Source: Phoma sp. XZ068
Taxonomy: Eukaryota; Ascomycota; Dothideomycetes; Pleosporales; Didymellaceae
DNA length: 64,000 nucleotides
Direction: 5' to 3'
Assembly (NCBI GenBank): GCA_004835665.1
Contig: RBKR01000013.1
Location: 1,356,691 to 1,420,690, forward strand
In this document: piece after piece, positions 1 to 10,376 of the stretch
Layout: the number at the start of each line of letters is the position of its first letter
Numbering within the stretch: position 1 is the first letter of the stretch
Notes under the pieces: model-generated
Database searches by the model: none
Seen by the model: only the letters and a program-made list of their open reading frames with translations
What the model was told of the DNA's origin: nothing
Program-made: the position numbers and the translations under genes

Positions 1-1
1 T

Positions 2-463
2 GCTCGAGCGCCCGAATTGACGACCACTCGCATCTATACTTCGGCCCTGGCATTTCTCTGGCTAGTCCTGTTGGTCACATGTTGTGGAATCAAGACAGAC
101 ACATGGTATTTAATCGCTGTGGGGGGGCTTGGTATGGTGCAAAACCTGATTGTAGCAGGTGTACCGCGGACACCTGCAGCGCTTGGACTACCTATTGATC
201 TTCTTCACAGTAAAGAGGAGGATCAGGATGTGCCAAGTATCTTTGCTGAGCCAAAGGTCATGTGGACTATAATGGAATTCGAGATGAAATATCCTGGGCG
301 TGGGAAAGCTCTTGTCAAGGAGTTTTTCCCTGGAGATTTGAAAGAATGGGAGGATGCGTGGTGGGAAACTACAGTTCTTGCGGACCGAAGGACGTCGCTT
401 GATAGTCAGCGCCGTAAAGCATGGGAGAAGGCACGTAAAAAGGCACAGGGAGCAAGGAATTAG
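2..463 (+). CDS. 3' end of a membrane protein gene, hypothetical
   Basis: The frame is open from the first bases of the window to a TAG at 461-463. There is no ATG near the start (the first possible start is a TTG at 17), so this is the C-terminal part of a gene that begins outside the window. Two hydrophobic segments lie at the visible N-terminus (around IYTSALAFLWLVLLVTCCG and WYLIAVGGLGMVQNLIVAGV). They are followed by a soluble, charged tail of about 100 residues ending in a lysine/arginine-rich stretch. From memory the tail (a GVPRTPAALG motif, then EPKVMW, then FFPGDLKEWEDAWWE) resembles the C-terminus of a widespread family of large multi-spanning fungal membrane proteins with no assigned function. 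The family link is recognition by eye, not a search. No function can be given. Confidence 0.6.
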   Translation, partial: ARAPELTTTRIYTSALAFLWLVLLVTCCGIKTDTWYLIAVGGLGMVQNLIVAGVPRTPAALGLPIDLLHSKEEDQDVPSIFAEPKVMWTIMEFEMKYPGRGKALVKEFFPGDLKEWEDAWWETTVLADRRTSLDSQRRKAWEKARKKAQGARN

Positions 464-622
464 AGGAGAAAGAAAGCCCTCTCCCTAATGACAAGAATTG
501 TGCGTTCACACTGCTTTATTCATATGATTGCGACAGTGCCTAGGTGCACCTAATATAACCCAAAATGGTTACAGCTGCCAAGCAAGGAATTCTGCAATGC
601 AATTCTTGTTCCGAGCTAAAAC

Positions 623-2463
623 TTAACCCACACAGACCCTAAGCATCTCAGCTATTGTCGAATTCACTACATCTGTCGTGTCGTCCTCTGTTGCAATATC
701 GATCAAAACCAGCCGCCTCTTATACTCGGAGAACACCGTAAATGAGCGATCTGCGCTCTGATATATAGGTTCCTGGCTTCTAAGCGCACTAACACATGCG
801 CTGCCAGTTCCACGCGAGATACCAGCTGCGAACAACACCATGTCGCACTGATAGGTATTTTCCTCTGAAGCTGACAATTCCAGTACTTCTTACAGCCGGT
901 TGGCTTTCTGATCCCTTATTCTCCAATGTCTCCCAGACCTGATTGTCCTTTCTTGGAAGCACAAAACATTGTATGCTGCTTGAAGACCTCGCGGCGTCCA
1001 TAGAGCGTCGCCTGCGTGCGCTGATATTTCTAAACCCCCTTTACTTCTGCCTTGAGCTGCCATGAGCGATGCAAGAGCCCAGCGAGATCCAGGAATCTTG
1101 GACTTTGATCCGGTAACAAAAAGTGTGTTCTTTGGTATAATACGCAGCTCCTGAAACAACTGCAACATCCGTTTCTCGGCAGTCAAGTCCAAGAAAGGAG
1201 AAACGTCTACTCCCAAGAGACTCGCGATGGCTAGGGTCTCATCTGTGGCCCTACTTGTGTTCCTCCAGCGCAGTGATCGAGCTACATCCCCAATGGTGTA
1301 GCTATCGTAGCCAGATCGCTTGATGAGACGAAATATTTCCGCTGCCAGATCAGTGTGATGTGGAAAAAGCAGCATATCGAGGCTTTTGGGAAAAAGGTCC
1401 CTTCTGGCTACCCACGTCTCGGCGAATTGTATGTAGAGTTTCTTGGCCAGTACAGCTTCTTGGAGTCTCCAAAGTCGCTGCATCCAGCCCGAAGTCAGAA
1501 CACCTAGCAGTTTCACAGCACTCGATTCGGTAGACTTCAAGATTTCCAGACTACTGTCCAGCACCAGAGCCGCCTCAGCTTCTGTGTAGGTGCGTGCCAT
1601 CATCCCGATAGCTTTGTTACGAGCATCCTTTGCATCTGGGACACATATCCTATCAATCCAAAAGCCTGCGCCTCCAGCATCTGCACTAGGCAGTAATTTA
1701 GACACGAGAGAACTCAGTTGCTGTAGCTGACATAGGGGAAGTCCAGTCTCGGAGTTGCTCCCTAGTCCGTCCGCCCGTACATGAGATATGGTGATATACG
1801 GCATGTCCGTCGACCTGTGACCGTCGAGCCCCGAAAGAGTGAGAGTGACGATAGGCACGTGGCCACCCTTGATGTATGTGATGATTTATTCAAGGACTGG
1901 TTCGAATATTCGCTCGCATGAATGGAGGTGCACCCCCCGCTGTGCTTTGGGACATATTGCTCGACATCGACGACATAAGGGGCACAAGAATGCGATGTGC
2001 AGCTCGTGTGCTCCTTGCCATCGTCAAGCGGTCCCTGATCGTATGCAACTTTTAACGAAGATATTTAGCAATTATGGCGATGAAGCAAACCATCGACGGC
2101 AACATGACGCTTAGAGGCTTAAAAACTCTGAAGTGCAATGTTGCAAGCGACACCATTAAGAAATCGGCTATGTGGAAGTTTGCGTGAATCCGCTCGCTTC
2201 GTGGTCATGACCAGCTTCCCATTTTGGTCCCTATGCAAAAGCATATTCTCCGCTACTGATGCCTCAATTACTGCCTCCAGAACGCCGATCGTGAGCATCC
2301 TCTGATTGCTTGCCGCCAGTTCCTCAATTGAAGTTGTGTGCTTCTACCGGACTGCGATATAGTTGCGCAATGACGCAATGCCATAACCGTCGTGCGGGAA
2401 TACTAACCATTCTGGATCTTTGAAGAGTTTGAGGTGAGGAGGGTTTGTGCTGTGATTCGACAT
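623..2463 (-). pseudogene. Broken HET-domain gene (heterokaryon incompatibility type)
   Basis: Minus-strand pieces in order match one large HET protein family. An ATG at 2463-2461 opens a frame containing PEWLVFPHDGYGIASLRNY, stopped by TAG at 2346-2344. The same frame continues with LTIGVLEAVIEA and VMTTKRAD to about 2122. A second frame (about 2067-1860) carries a Cys/His cluster (HTSCTSHSCAPYVVDVEQY). A third frame (1883-890) carries the HET domain: YITISHVRADG, FWIDRICVPD and WMQRLWRLQEAVL. A last exon probably lies at 800-623, joined by a candidate intron (donor GTAAGA at 894, acceptor at 801). Damage: an in-frame TAG where CAG would fit, a lost stretch near 2070-2120, and a frame change near 1885. 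The usual SHVW tryptophan is replaced by arginine. HET proteins trigger death of incompatible fused hyphae; this copy is unlikely to work. Further unrecognised introns could rescue part of it, but not the stop. Confidence 0.72.
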
Positions 2464-3624
2464 TGTAATTCGTTGCCTTGACGATAAAGCCTAGTGAATG
2501 AAATACGTCCAAGTGGTGACTGGAGTACGTACGGGTGGTGATTAGGGTTACAGGAGGCGGAAGGCAGGCTCACGGGGTGGTGGGGCCATGTTGATCGGGC
2601 ATCCATGTATCTCACCTATTGCCAACTTACGCAGCCAGCAGCTGAAAACCTGATGATCGGAACACTGACTCTACTACACTCTTCGTAATGCTCGACTGGT
2701 TGTATCATGATCCTGCTGTTTTCCTATGCCACGAAGAACATACAACAGGCCCATTGCATCATCAGTCTCCAGGCTGTGTCATTATCTCATCCATGTGTAG
2801 ATCGGGCCTTTATCGCTTGATCAACGGTTCTTACTACGTGAAAAACGAGTCATCCGTACACAAGACTTTGAAAGCCCTATCCCTGTCATATCTATGTCTC
2901 TTGCTCTACGGTACCTAACGCCTGTTGCGAGAAATCCCTTTGACACAGATACATCTCTGCCTGACTCCTAATGGTACGCTAATGTGCTAGAGCTAGATAG
3001 TGGCTAGAAACCTGTTGGACTTGCATGTTACGAAATAACCTTTGCATTTGGTATTCCCCAAAGCATAATTTAGGGTGGATGGTAAATTACAAAGGTGGGG
3101 TACAAACTCTAGAACACGCTACCGCCGTCAGACACTACACATGCAGGGATGACGCCGACAAGTTGCGAAGATAACGAAGCCACAAGTGATATCGTTAAAG
3201 GCATACTGGATATGTTTCATCTCGTTGGCATGCATGTCCTACTGCTGCAAACCTGCGTAGTAACTACACGCGATGCAACATGTTGGGACGGAATGGGTGG
3301 CCCATCATGCTAATCAGAAAGCAAAGCTGTGGCAGGGGTAAGCGAGTGTACATTGCAGCTCGTCTCAGACACCAAGACGGGCTTTCAGCTCAGCAAGTCG
3401 ACGTTTCCTGTTTTGTGTGATGCCAAGGCTTCCAAGGTTGCTAAAAATCACCCACAGTAGCTCCAATCACGCCTCGAGGGAACTGTCCGCAGGCCAGGCA
3501 TTATCACCAATATATTCTGGTCCCTCCTCCGCGCAAGCACCAACTTCTGACTCTGGTCGTCTTGTCCTTTTAAATCGAGTACCCTAGATTCGATAACCAT
3601 CGTCAGACAGTAACGCTGGTTACC
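2464..3624. other. Intergenic region, no gene recognised
   Basis: About 1.16 kb of normal base composition between the broken HET gene and the intact HET gene. Only short open frames with no recognisable protein are present on either strand. It presumably holds the promoter of the gene starting at 3625. I see no RNA gene or repeat here. Confidence 0.5.
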
Positions 3625-5832
3625 ATGGAGGCTTCGGCAAGTCTTTGTAACTTGTGTCGAGCGATCGACTTTGATGAATTCTTTAACACTCCTGTCCGAG
3701 ATTGCCACGAGGAGCATCTTGCAGAAGACTTGCCCAGACACTCTTTGCCCTTTGGCAGTCTGGGTGCCTTACAGAGCCGGAGCGAGCATTGCGAGGTCTG
3801 TGCCTTCCTAACAGAAGCATGGTTCCAGGCAAGGCTGCCAAGCCGAGCTGTTAGTCACGATGACCAGCTTATTCTCCGCCGGTGGGAAGCCCGACGAGGT
3901 GTGTTAGGCTGGGCAGATATTATGGGAGTGTTATCAAGGGAAACAAAGGTGGGATGTGCACGGCTTGAACTAATTGACGCGGGCTGGAATGGCATCGCTG
4001 TCGCGTTCGACCCTCAGCCTCATTCCAGGTTCCCTTCGATGGCGAGGTTTAGAACATTCGCTCCGGACGAACTACATGACCTTCGAGTTGACCTTACCCT
4101 TGTCAAATCCTGGATTGAGACGTGCGAACGTAGCCATCCGCTATGTCAGGTATGTAATTTATTCCGCGTTGGAGAGAGGCCATTCCCCTAATGAAATCTC
4201 CTTGAACAATATAGTATTTGTCCAAGTTTGTTCCAAACCCGATAAAGAAAACATAATTGCTAGAACTTTCTCCACAACGATATTAAAGAACTTGCTAACA
4301 TCATTTCTGTTGCTGCATAGACTATCCTATCTAAGAAACCCGATATATGTGAGCTAAAGTTGATTGACGTGTGCTCACGCGAGATCATCTTGGCCAATCC
4401 AGAACTCAAATATGCCGCGCTAAGCTATGTTTGGTCCCAGGCTGGGTATCCTGTCGGAGAAGGAAAGCCGAAATGTGTCGAGCGAGATGGGCGACTTCAT
4501 CTCCCCGAAGTAATTCCCCAGGTTGTGCAAGACGCTCTCCATATCGCCCTAAAGATTGGCTTAAAATACCTTTGGGTCGACTCATACTGTATTGATCAAA
4601 GCAACATGGAAGAAAAAATGCGCCTGATTAAGAAAATGGACCTTGTGTTTGAGGGTGCTTCAACGACCATATGCGCTATGAGTGGGATAGATGATCCGCC
4701 AGGCATCTGTGGCGTGAGTATCCCAATGCAACGAACGGGTCAAGTCGTTCGTGCATGTAGTATTGGGACATTCAAGACGGTTGAGATCCCTAAATTCACG
4801 AGGGATATCTCAGCGTCCCTATGGAATAGGAGAGCATGGACTATGGAAGAAGCCGTTCTATCACGAAGATGCATTCTCTTTATGAAAAACCAAACAGCGC
4901 TTTGGTGTAAGTCACATGTTTTTCACGACACGTTCTCATGGTCAGAGGCCCAAAGTAGCGTCTCCTTGTCAACCGGCTCCGGGGTGAATCCTTCGCCAGT
5001 CTTCACTGTTAATATACCGGAGGCCAACCATTGGAACTTCGAGGCTTGGAGCAGGATCCTGACAGAGTACACGAGGCGCCACCTTACAGAGGAAAGGGAT
5101 GCCCTTCGGGCCCTAGCTGGCCTGCGCAATCGCCTCAGTAGAAATACGTCGACTCCGCTTCCGTTCGGACTTCCGTTATCAGTCAGCGTGTGCAGCCTCC
5201 TATGGAAGTTCCGCAATGGATCCTCCACTCGTCGCGACGGTTTTCCATCGTGGTCCTGGCTCGGCTGGCACGCTCAGGTTGAGTTTGACCACTGGATCGA
5301 ACCCTGCCCAAGCCACCTCGATGACTCAAGATGTTTGTTAGGCATCCCAAAACAAACACACTCTATATGGGGACGGCGGGAGTTTGGCACGGACTTTGTC
5401 TATCTGATGTCAGAGGCAAGGATGTTATCTGATTTCGACGAAGATCTGGAACCCAATGCGCATCAAACACTCCGGCTTGAGTGTGAGAATGCACATTTCC
5501 AAATACAGTGGATTGAAGCAAAAAATGGCTGGCAGCTTCTGGATCGAGCGGGAAATGCAGTGCCCGTGATCAAAGGTTACAATATAACAGGTAGTTACTT
5601 GTATCTCATTCTTCCAGAGGTAAAGGATAAGTTTGATTCAACGAGGCTTGAGTTCCTCAGAATTCAGCATTGGAAAGAAGCGGCGCCCCTTGGTAGGTTT
5701 GGGGACGTGGTGACAACGATTGCTATTACACGAGATACGGCAGGTAAAGCTACTCGGATCGGAGCTTTCGCGATTCCCTTCGAAAACTGGAAGGCTGCTA
5801 AGCCACAGACAATAGTAGTTGATATTATCTAA
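3625..5832 (+). CDS. HET-domain protein (heterokaryon incompatibility type), two exons, intact
   Basis: Exon 1 is 3625-4149 and exon 2 is 4321-5832, giving 678 aa. The intron (4150-4320, 171 bp) starts GTATGT, has a GCTAAC branch point about 20 bases before its end, and ends CATAG. It is phase 0, and splicing gives a smooth join (SHPLCQ to TILSKKPDICELKLIDV). The N-terminus has two CxxC pairs (C8/C11 and C56/C59), common in this family and possibly zinc-binding. The HET domain begins near residue 206 with YAALSYVWSQ, followed by LKYLWVDSYCIDQ (256-268) and WNRRAWTMEEAVLSRR (343-358), the three signature blocks. HET proteins act in non-self recognition, where their activation causes growth arrest or death of fused cells. 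The family often has dozens of members concentrated in variable regions; a specific partner cannot be inferred. The start is the first ATG in frame, just before the CxxC. Confidence 0.9.
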
Positions 5833-6257
5833 CTTCCGTAGAGTCCCCACATAAGGAGAAAACCCTCAGTGGAAGTATTTTATAATTTATAGTTACTGTC
5901 TCGTGCAACGAAAATTAAGGCTGGATAGTACACGTACATGTGAGAAATACCTGGAACATATATTCCTAGCTCGTCAACAGCGTGCGCTGACAGTGTCGAG
6001 AGGACACCTTGTTAGGTCTAAGGAGCATTCGATCGTAATTGAGGTACCGATTCTTACCGCTTGAGGCTGTATGAATCGTAGTGTGTTTCAGGATTATGGC
6101 CTCAGAGAAAAAAGAGTCGAGTATTTAAGAGATGCATTGGAAGAAGACCGTTATAGACTTTAGGGTTTCAAGCTTCGCATCGGTAATATTCTGACTTGGT
6201 CTTCCATCACTGCTCTTGCAGCCGTGTGATTGCAGTAAACACGGACAAGGTTGAGTG
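5833..6257. other. Intergenic region, no gene recognised
   Basis: About 425 bases between the HET gene and the degraded oxidoreductase. It should contain the 3' UTR of the HET gene and the former promoter of the oxidoreductase. Nothing recognisable is coded. Confidence 0.5.
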
Positions 6258-7585
6258 AAATTACGTTATAATCGGTTCAGGGCCGGGCGAAGGATCTCTC
6301 GCGTAGGTAGTTGGGCTTGTTTAAAAAGTTTTACCTGATCATCTGTATGAACAAACAACCAAGTGCCAATCTAGCAACGAGCGGATACTCTGTTCTCTTT
6401 ACAGAAGTGGGAGGCGACGGCACAATTGAAGTCATCGAAGAGGTCCCATTTCTGTAGGCTTACATTTAGAGTCACGTCAGCATGCTAATAACTGTCAAAC
6501 AAGTTCCATGTTGCCGAGACGTCTCCTCACCCATGGAGCTTTTTTCGTTTAACGTTTCGCAAATGAGACTCAGGCCCAAAGCAATCAAAAGCACACGTAA
6601 TTTAGGTGCAACGAATCGTACTACGTAGGTCTCGAGCCTCAGGCAGATTCATATCCGCACGTGTACACTCTTTCTCGATCGTCAGGTTGATGTGCCGCTG
6701 ACGTGACATCCAAATATAGCCTAGTTATTCTCTATCCTCGAGGTGTTACACTTGGCGGTAGCCCGCAAGTTAACGCGATGAACGAATTTCGCCTGGGTAC
6801 CCGATAATGAGTGGCATTACATCGCCAGCCTGACTGGAGATGAGATTTGTTGGAATGAAAACGAACAAAAGCATCTAAAAGAGCTTGAAAACTGCATATA
6901 TGCTCCACAAGGTACTCCTGGACATCGCTCCAATGATCTACTTGTAATATGACTGGCGTCGTCCAGGTGGTTGCTCGCCTTTAACGTGTAGCGAAGCGTC
7001 CTCGGCGCGGCTGCCTGGGGTGAATCTGGTTTCTATTCCGACTTTTCTGGCAGACAGCCATCAAAACATATGTGGGGAACTCCGATAGTGAAGATGCCGA
7101 CTGCGAACCCTTCCGGCAGCGGACGTCTTCAGTCTCGAGATCAGCGACAAGCCCCAGCGATCAACTTTAACTTCTTTTATGACAAATTTGAAGCGGATTT
7201 GCAGGCTTTGGCTAAGGGTGTCGATATTATGATGTGTGCGTACGACGATGTTAGACTGCCCTTCACGGTAGTTTGACCAAACTCAGAAGTCGAAATTCAT
7301 CAAGCTTCCATGGATGAAGTGTTCAGTCACCATGCTTCAAGAAGCTGTGGTATGGGTCCAGAGGATGACCGATATTCTTGCGTGGACTCCAAATTCCGAG
7401 TAAACGGTGTTGACAATCTTCGTGTGGGCGACGTTTCCATCTTCCCACGCGTGCCAGGTAGTATTCCGAACAGACCGACCAATCTCTCGCAAGGCATATG
7501 TGGCTATTTTAGAGGATGCCTGAGGGAAAATTGTATCGGTGCTTGTTCGAAGTGTAAACTCCAGGATAAAACCAGACGACGCTAG
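6258..7585 (+). pseudogene. Degraded GMC oxidoreductase gene
   Basis: Scattered pieces in different frames line up in order with one glucose-methanol-choline (GMC) flavin oxidoreductase. An FAD-binding start lies at about 6263-6305 (YVIIGSGPG, a GxGxxG motif), preceded by an in-frame TGA. A probable intron (GTAGGT near 6310 to CCAAG near 6362) would join GSLA to ANLATSGYSVLFTEVGGDG. Then come a weak LGGSP..NAM piece (about 6752-6785), DNEWHYIASLTGDE (about 6801-6850) with LENCIYAPQGTPGH, APAINFNFFYDKFEADLQAL (7158-7217), and the C-terminal block HHASRSCGMGPEDD with DSKFRVNGVDNLRVGDVSIF (7328-7440). The catalytic-region histidines of HHAS remain visible. Frameshifts and stops make it non-functional. 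These enzymes oxidise alcohols, sugars or secondary-metabolite intermediates; the substrate here is unknown. Confidence 0.78.
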
Positions 7586-7872
7586 CAACTGGGGTTGAAC
7601 AGTAGCCGGCTTTGATCTTTTCTGGCTCTTGTATATTAACGATACCGCTTCGCGTCAAAACCACACAAGCTATAGGAAATATAAATTGATATAAACAAAG
7701 ATATCGTGCACAGGCTATTGAATTGAGTGTAGGTTCTAATGAGTCGCACTGATTGTTGCATCAACCTCAGCAACCACTCTGCAGCTCTGCAGTTTTCTCA
7801 ATTCTATTGCAAGCTCAAGACTCCTCCATTACCCTGTCAAATTGCGATAGCGCTCGAAAGGATACCAAGAAT

Positions 7873-8244
7873 CTACTCATCTTCAACCCGGATAGACCAC
7901 ACTTTGGGCAATTCGTGGCATTGGTGGCTGGCGAAAGCTATAATAGATTTTCCCGCACAGTTCGCCCCAGGATAGCCTCTGACTATTGTACGAGTTGAGT
8001 ACAGGTATGGGAGGGAATGATTGCACTTACTCTTCAAGCCGGAGCGATGGCCTTCAACTTTCAGTGAGACGCTGGTGGAAGAGAGAGCGACACACGCGTC
8101 CTTGGTGAGCTCTCGAACTGGGCCGCCGCCGCCGCCGCAGCCTTTCTTGGGGTAATAACGAACGTCAAAGTCGCCAGCCATGGCTCCAGAGCCCAAAAGC
8201 GCCAGAGCCGTAACCACGGTATAGAGACTGCTGATAAAGAGCAT
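7873..8244 (-). CDS. Small secreted cysteine-containing protein, effector candidate
   Basis: ATG at 8244-8242, TAG at 7875-7873. The frame is open throughout, but it contains a good intron at 8030-7983 (48 bp: GTAAGT donor, CTCAAC branch-like site, CAATAG acceptor). Because 48 is a multiple of three, the retained-intron form would also be read. Spliced length is 107 aa (exons 8244-8031 and 7982-7873). The N-terminus is a classical signal peptide (MLFISSLYTVVTALALLGSG, then AMA before the mature DFDVRYYPKKGCGGGGG). The spliced mature protein has four cysteines, enough for two disulfides, and ends WSIRVEDE. Size, secretion signal, paired cysteines and position next to a transposon-rich subtelomere are typical of fungal effector candidates. 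The fold and target are unknown. An alternative is a secreted antimicrobial or cell-wall protein. Confidence 0.72.
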   Translation of the reverse strand: MLFISSLYTVVTALALLGSGAMAGDFDVRYYPKKGCGGGGGPVRELTKDACVALSSTSVSLKVEGHRSGLKSKCNHSLPYLYSTRTIVRGYPGANCAGKSIIAFASHQCHELPKVWSIRVEDE

Positions 8245-8840
8245 GGCAGATACTTGGCTGGCGCAGATGCGGGATCGCTATAGTAAGATCAGGTGTTTAT
8301 AAATGTGCTAGCCTGGAAGTTCAAGGTAGTTGCGAGATAACTAGGAACCCTGAGGAGAAATCGTTGCACTTTATAATTTGAAACCAAATATAATATCTTG
8401 TCAGACGTTGTTGTGTACTACCGGAGCATTAAGTTTGCGAAACGTGCTGTAGGACAATGGGTCATAAAACTACACGTATGGAATGTAGACACCCCGCACC
8501 TTACCGTACGCCAAGAAACCAGAAACGAATAAAGAAGTGTTTTAGACCCGTTGACCTCTTGGTTACAAGGGAGGCCAATTAGAGGAAGCCGCAGTTATCT
8601 AACTTTGAACACAAAGGCTGACTGTAAGACCTGAGCCGGCTAGATAGCCGACCAAAAAGAGCGCAATGGCCGGAGGTGTTATTGCGCCACTACATTAACG
8701 TCCATAGTCAGGCCATTAGATACGTCAGCCTTATTTTTAAACACTTTGTACTGCTGTCGCGCTACATAGCGCTTACAAAAGCTTAAGAAATTACCTGTAT
8801 AGGGGAACTACACGTTAGACACCAAGGTATTGCATAACAG
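8245..8840. other. Intergenic region before the AT-rich block
   Basis: About 600 bases of ordinary composition holding the presumed promoter of the small secreted protein (it reads leftward from 8244). No coding signal or RNA gene is seen. The change to AT-rich DNA occurs at 8841, the first LTR end. Confidence 0.5.
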
Positions 8841-9460
8841 TGTTACAATCCAACAGAAACAGACACTTAAACAACCTAGCCAACAGGAATAGGTAGCTAA
8901 ACAAGCTAGCTAGACTAATTAAATCTAATAGTATATAGATATCTTTAATAATTTAACTAATAAATAAAGTAGTAGTACTTACTTCTTAGTAAGTAAGTAA
9001 CTAAAGAAAAGCTTATAGCCTAATTAGATTATTCTATTCTCTAGGTACTATAGAGTATATAAACTAAAAGTAATATAGCTTTTAATTTATTATAGAGGAA
9101 TTAGGGAGCTTATAAGTATATATTTAAGTAATTAATATATTAAACTACTAATCTTATATAAGATTAGATAAATTAACTATATATATATAGAATATTAGAG
9201 AATAGTCTACTATACTCTAGAGAGTATAGTATCTTTATATTATATAATTTCTAACTTTATATATATACTTAGTTAGAGTACTCTAAGTTAGTATAAGTAT
9301 TATAAATATTCTAGAGAGAATAAAGATACTAGAACCTATAAAGAAAAATAATATATTAAGGTATAAAATAGAGAATATAGAGTTATAGTATAGCTATAAT
9401 AAGAATTATAACCTAGAGTTTAAGGCTAATTATAACCTAGATATATAAATAGTTAGTAGG
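8841..9460 (+). mobile_element. LTR-retrotransposon fragment, outermost insertion
   Basis: It begins TGTTACAATCCAACAG, the same kind of LTR start as the other elements here. Its first roughly 250 bases match the LTR that starts at 9461 (shared ACTTAAnnAACCTAGC and the AAAGTAGTAGTACTTACT tract), after which the two diverge. It is cut at 9460 by the next insertion. No remainder is found on the right side of the nest within the window. Whether this is a diverged LTR or LTR plus leader is not clear. Confidence 0.55.
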
Positions 9461-9827
9461 TATTATAATCTAATAAAAGTAGATACTTAAGTAACCTAGC
9501 TAATAGGAATAGCTAGCTACTTAATCTAGCCTAACTAATTTAACTAGTAGATAAAGTAGTAGTACTTACTCTTTAATAAGTAAGTAACTAAAAGAAAGCC
9601 TATAGCCTAATTTACTTATTCTATAGAATAGGTACTATAAAGTATATTAACTAAGAGCTATATAGCTCCTAATTTACTTAAATAGTACTACCCTTTTAAA
9701 TACTATATTTAAGAAGAAAGTACTATAGCTATAGATAAATACCTCTAGATACTATCTTTAGAATAGTATATTTAACTTAATAATCTACTATATATTATAT
9801 TCTTATTAACCTCTAATAATAGCTAGC

Positions 9828-10376
9828 TGTTATAATCTACTTATAACTAGCTAACTAGAATACTAACAGCCTTAGATGCTAACAGCTTTAATATAATAGT
9901 TATATAGAGCTTCCTATATAGTATAGTTATAGCGCAGTTTTATTATAGGTTATATAACAAGCTTACCTCTTGGCAAGTAAGCTAGGTAGACTATATATAA
10001 GGGCTTACGCAGCTTATATTAAGCTTAGTAATCTTAGCTTATGCAGCTTATAGTAAGCTAGGTAAGCTACTATAATTATTATAGTATATAGTAATTAGGA
10101 ATACTGCCCTTATAGTATTATATTTAACCTAATTAATATACTTTATTATTAGAATCTCTACCTATATATTAAGACAGACAGATTAACTATCTGTACTCTT
10201 TACTATAACCTAACCTTTAAGATAGACAGTCTACTCTATACTACTTATTATTACCTATAGTTACTATAGTGTTTTACTAAGTATTTATACCCTCTATAAT
10301 CTACTGCACATCTATTTATCCTAGAGAACTAACTTTAGAAGTATTTATAAGCTTTGCTTAGGATATAACCTTAATA
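9828..10376 (+). repeat. 5' LTR of the 9828-16748 element
   Basis: Starts TGTTATAATCTAC and ends ATAACCTTAATA (originally ...TTAACA). It contains paired repeats reading CAGCTTATATTAAGCTTAG and a matching CAGCTTATAGTAAGC further on. It is 549 bp and matches 16200-16748 apart from transitions. Confidence 0.9.

Noticed and set aside
890..1858. Intact 322-aa HET gene
   Set aside because: The apparent start is a GTG, and recognisable upstream parts of the same protein lie in other frames with stops, so it is the middle of a broken gene.
3448..3741. 97-aa minus-strand frame over the start of the intact HET gene
   Set aside because: Shadow of the promoter and exon 1, with no recognisable protein.
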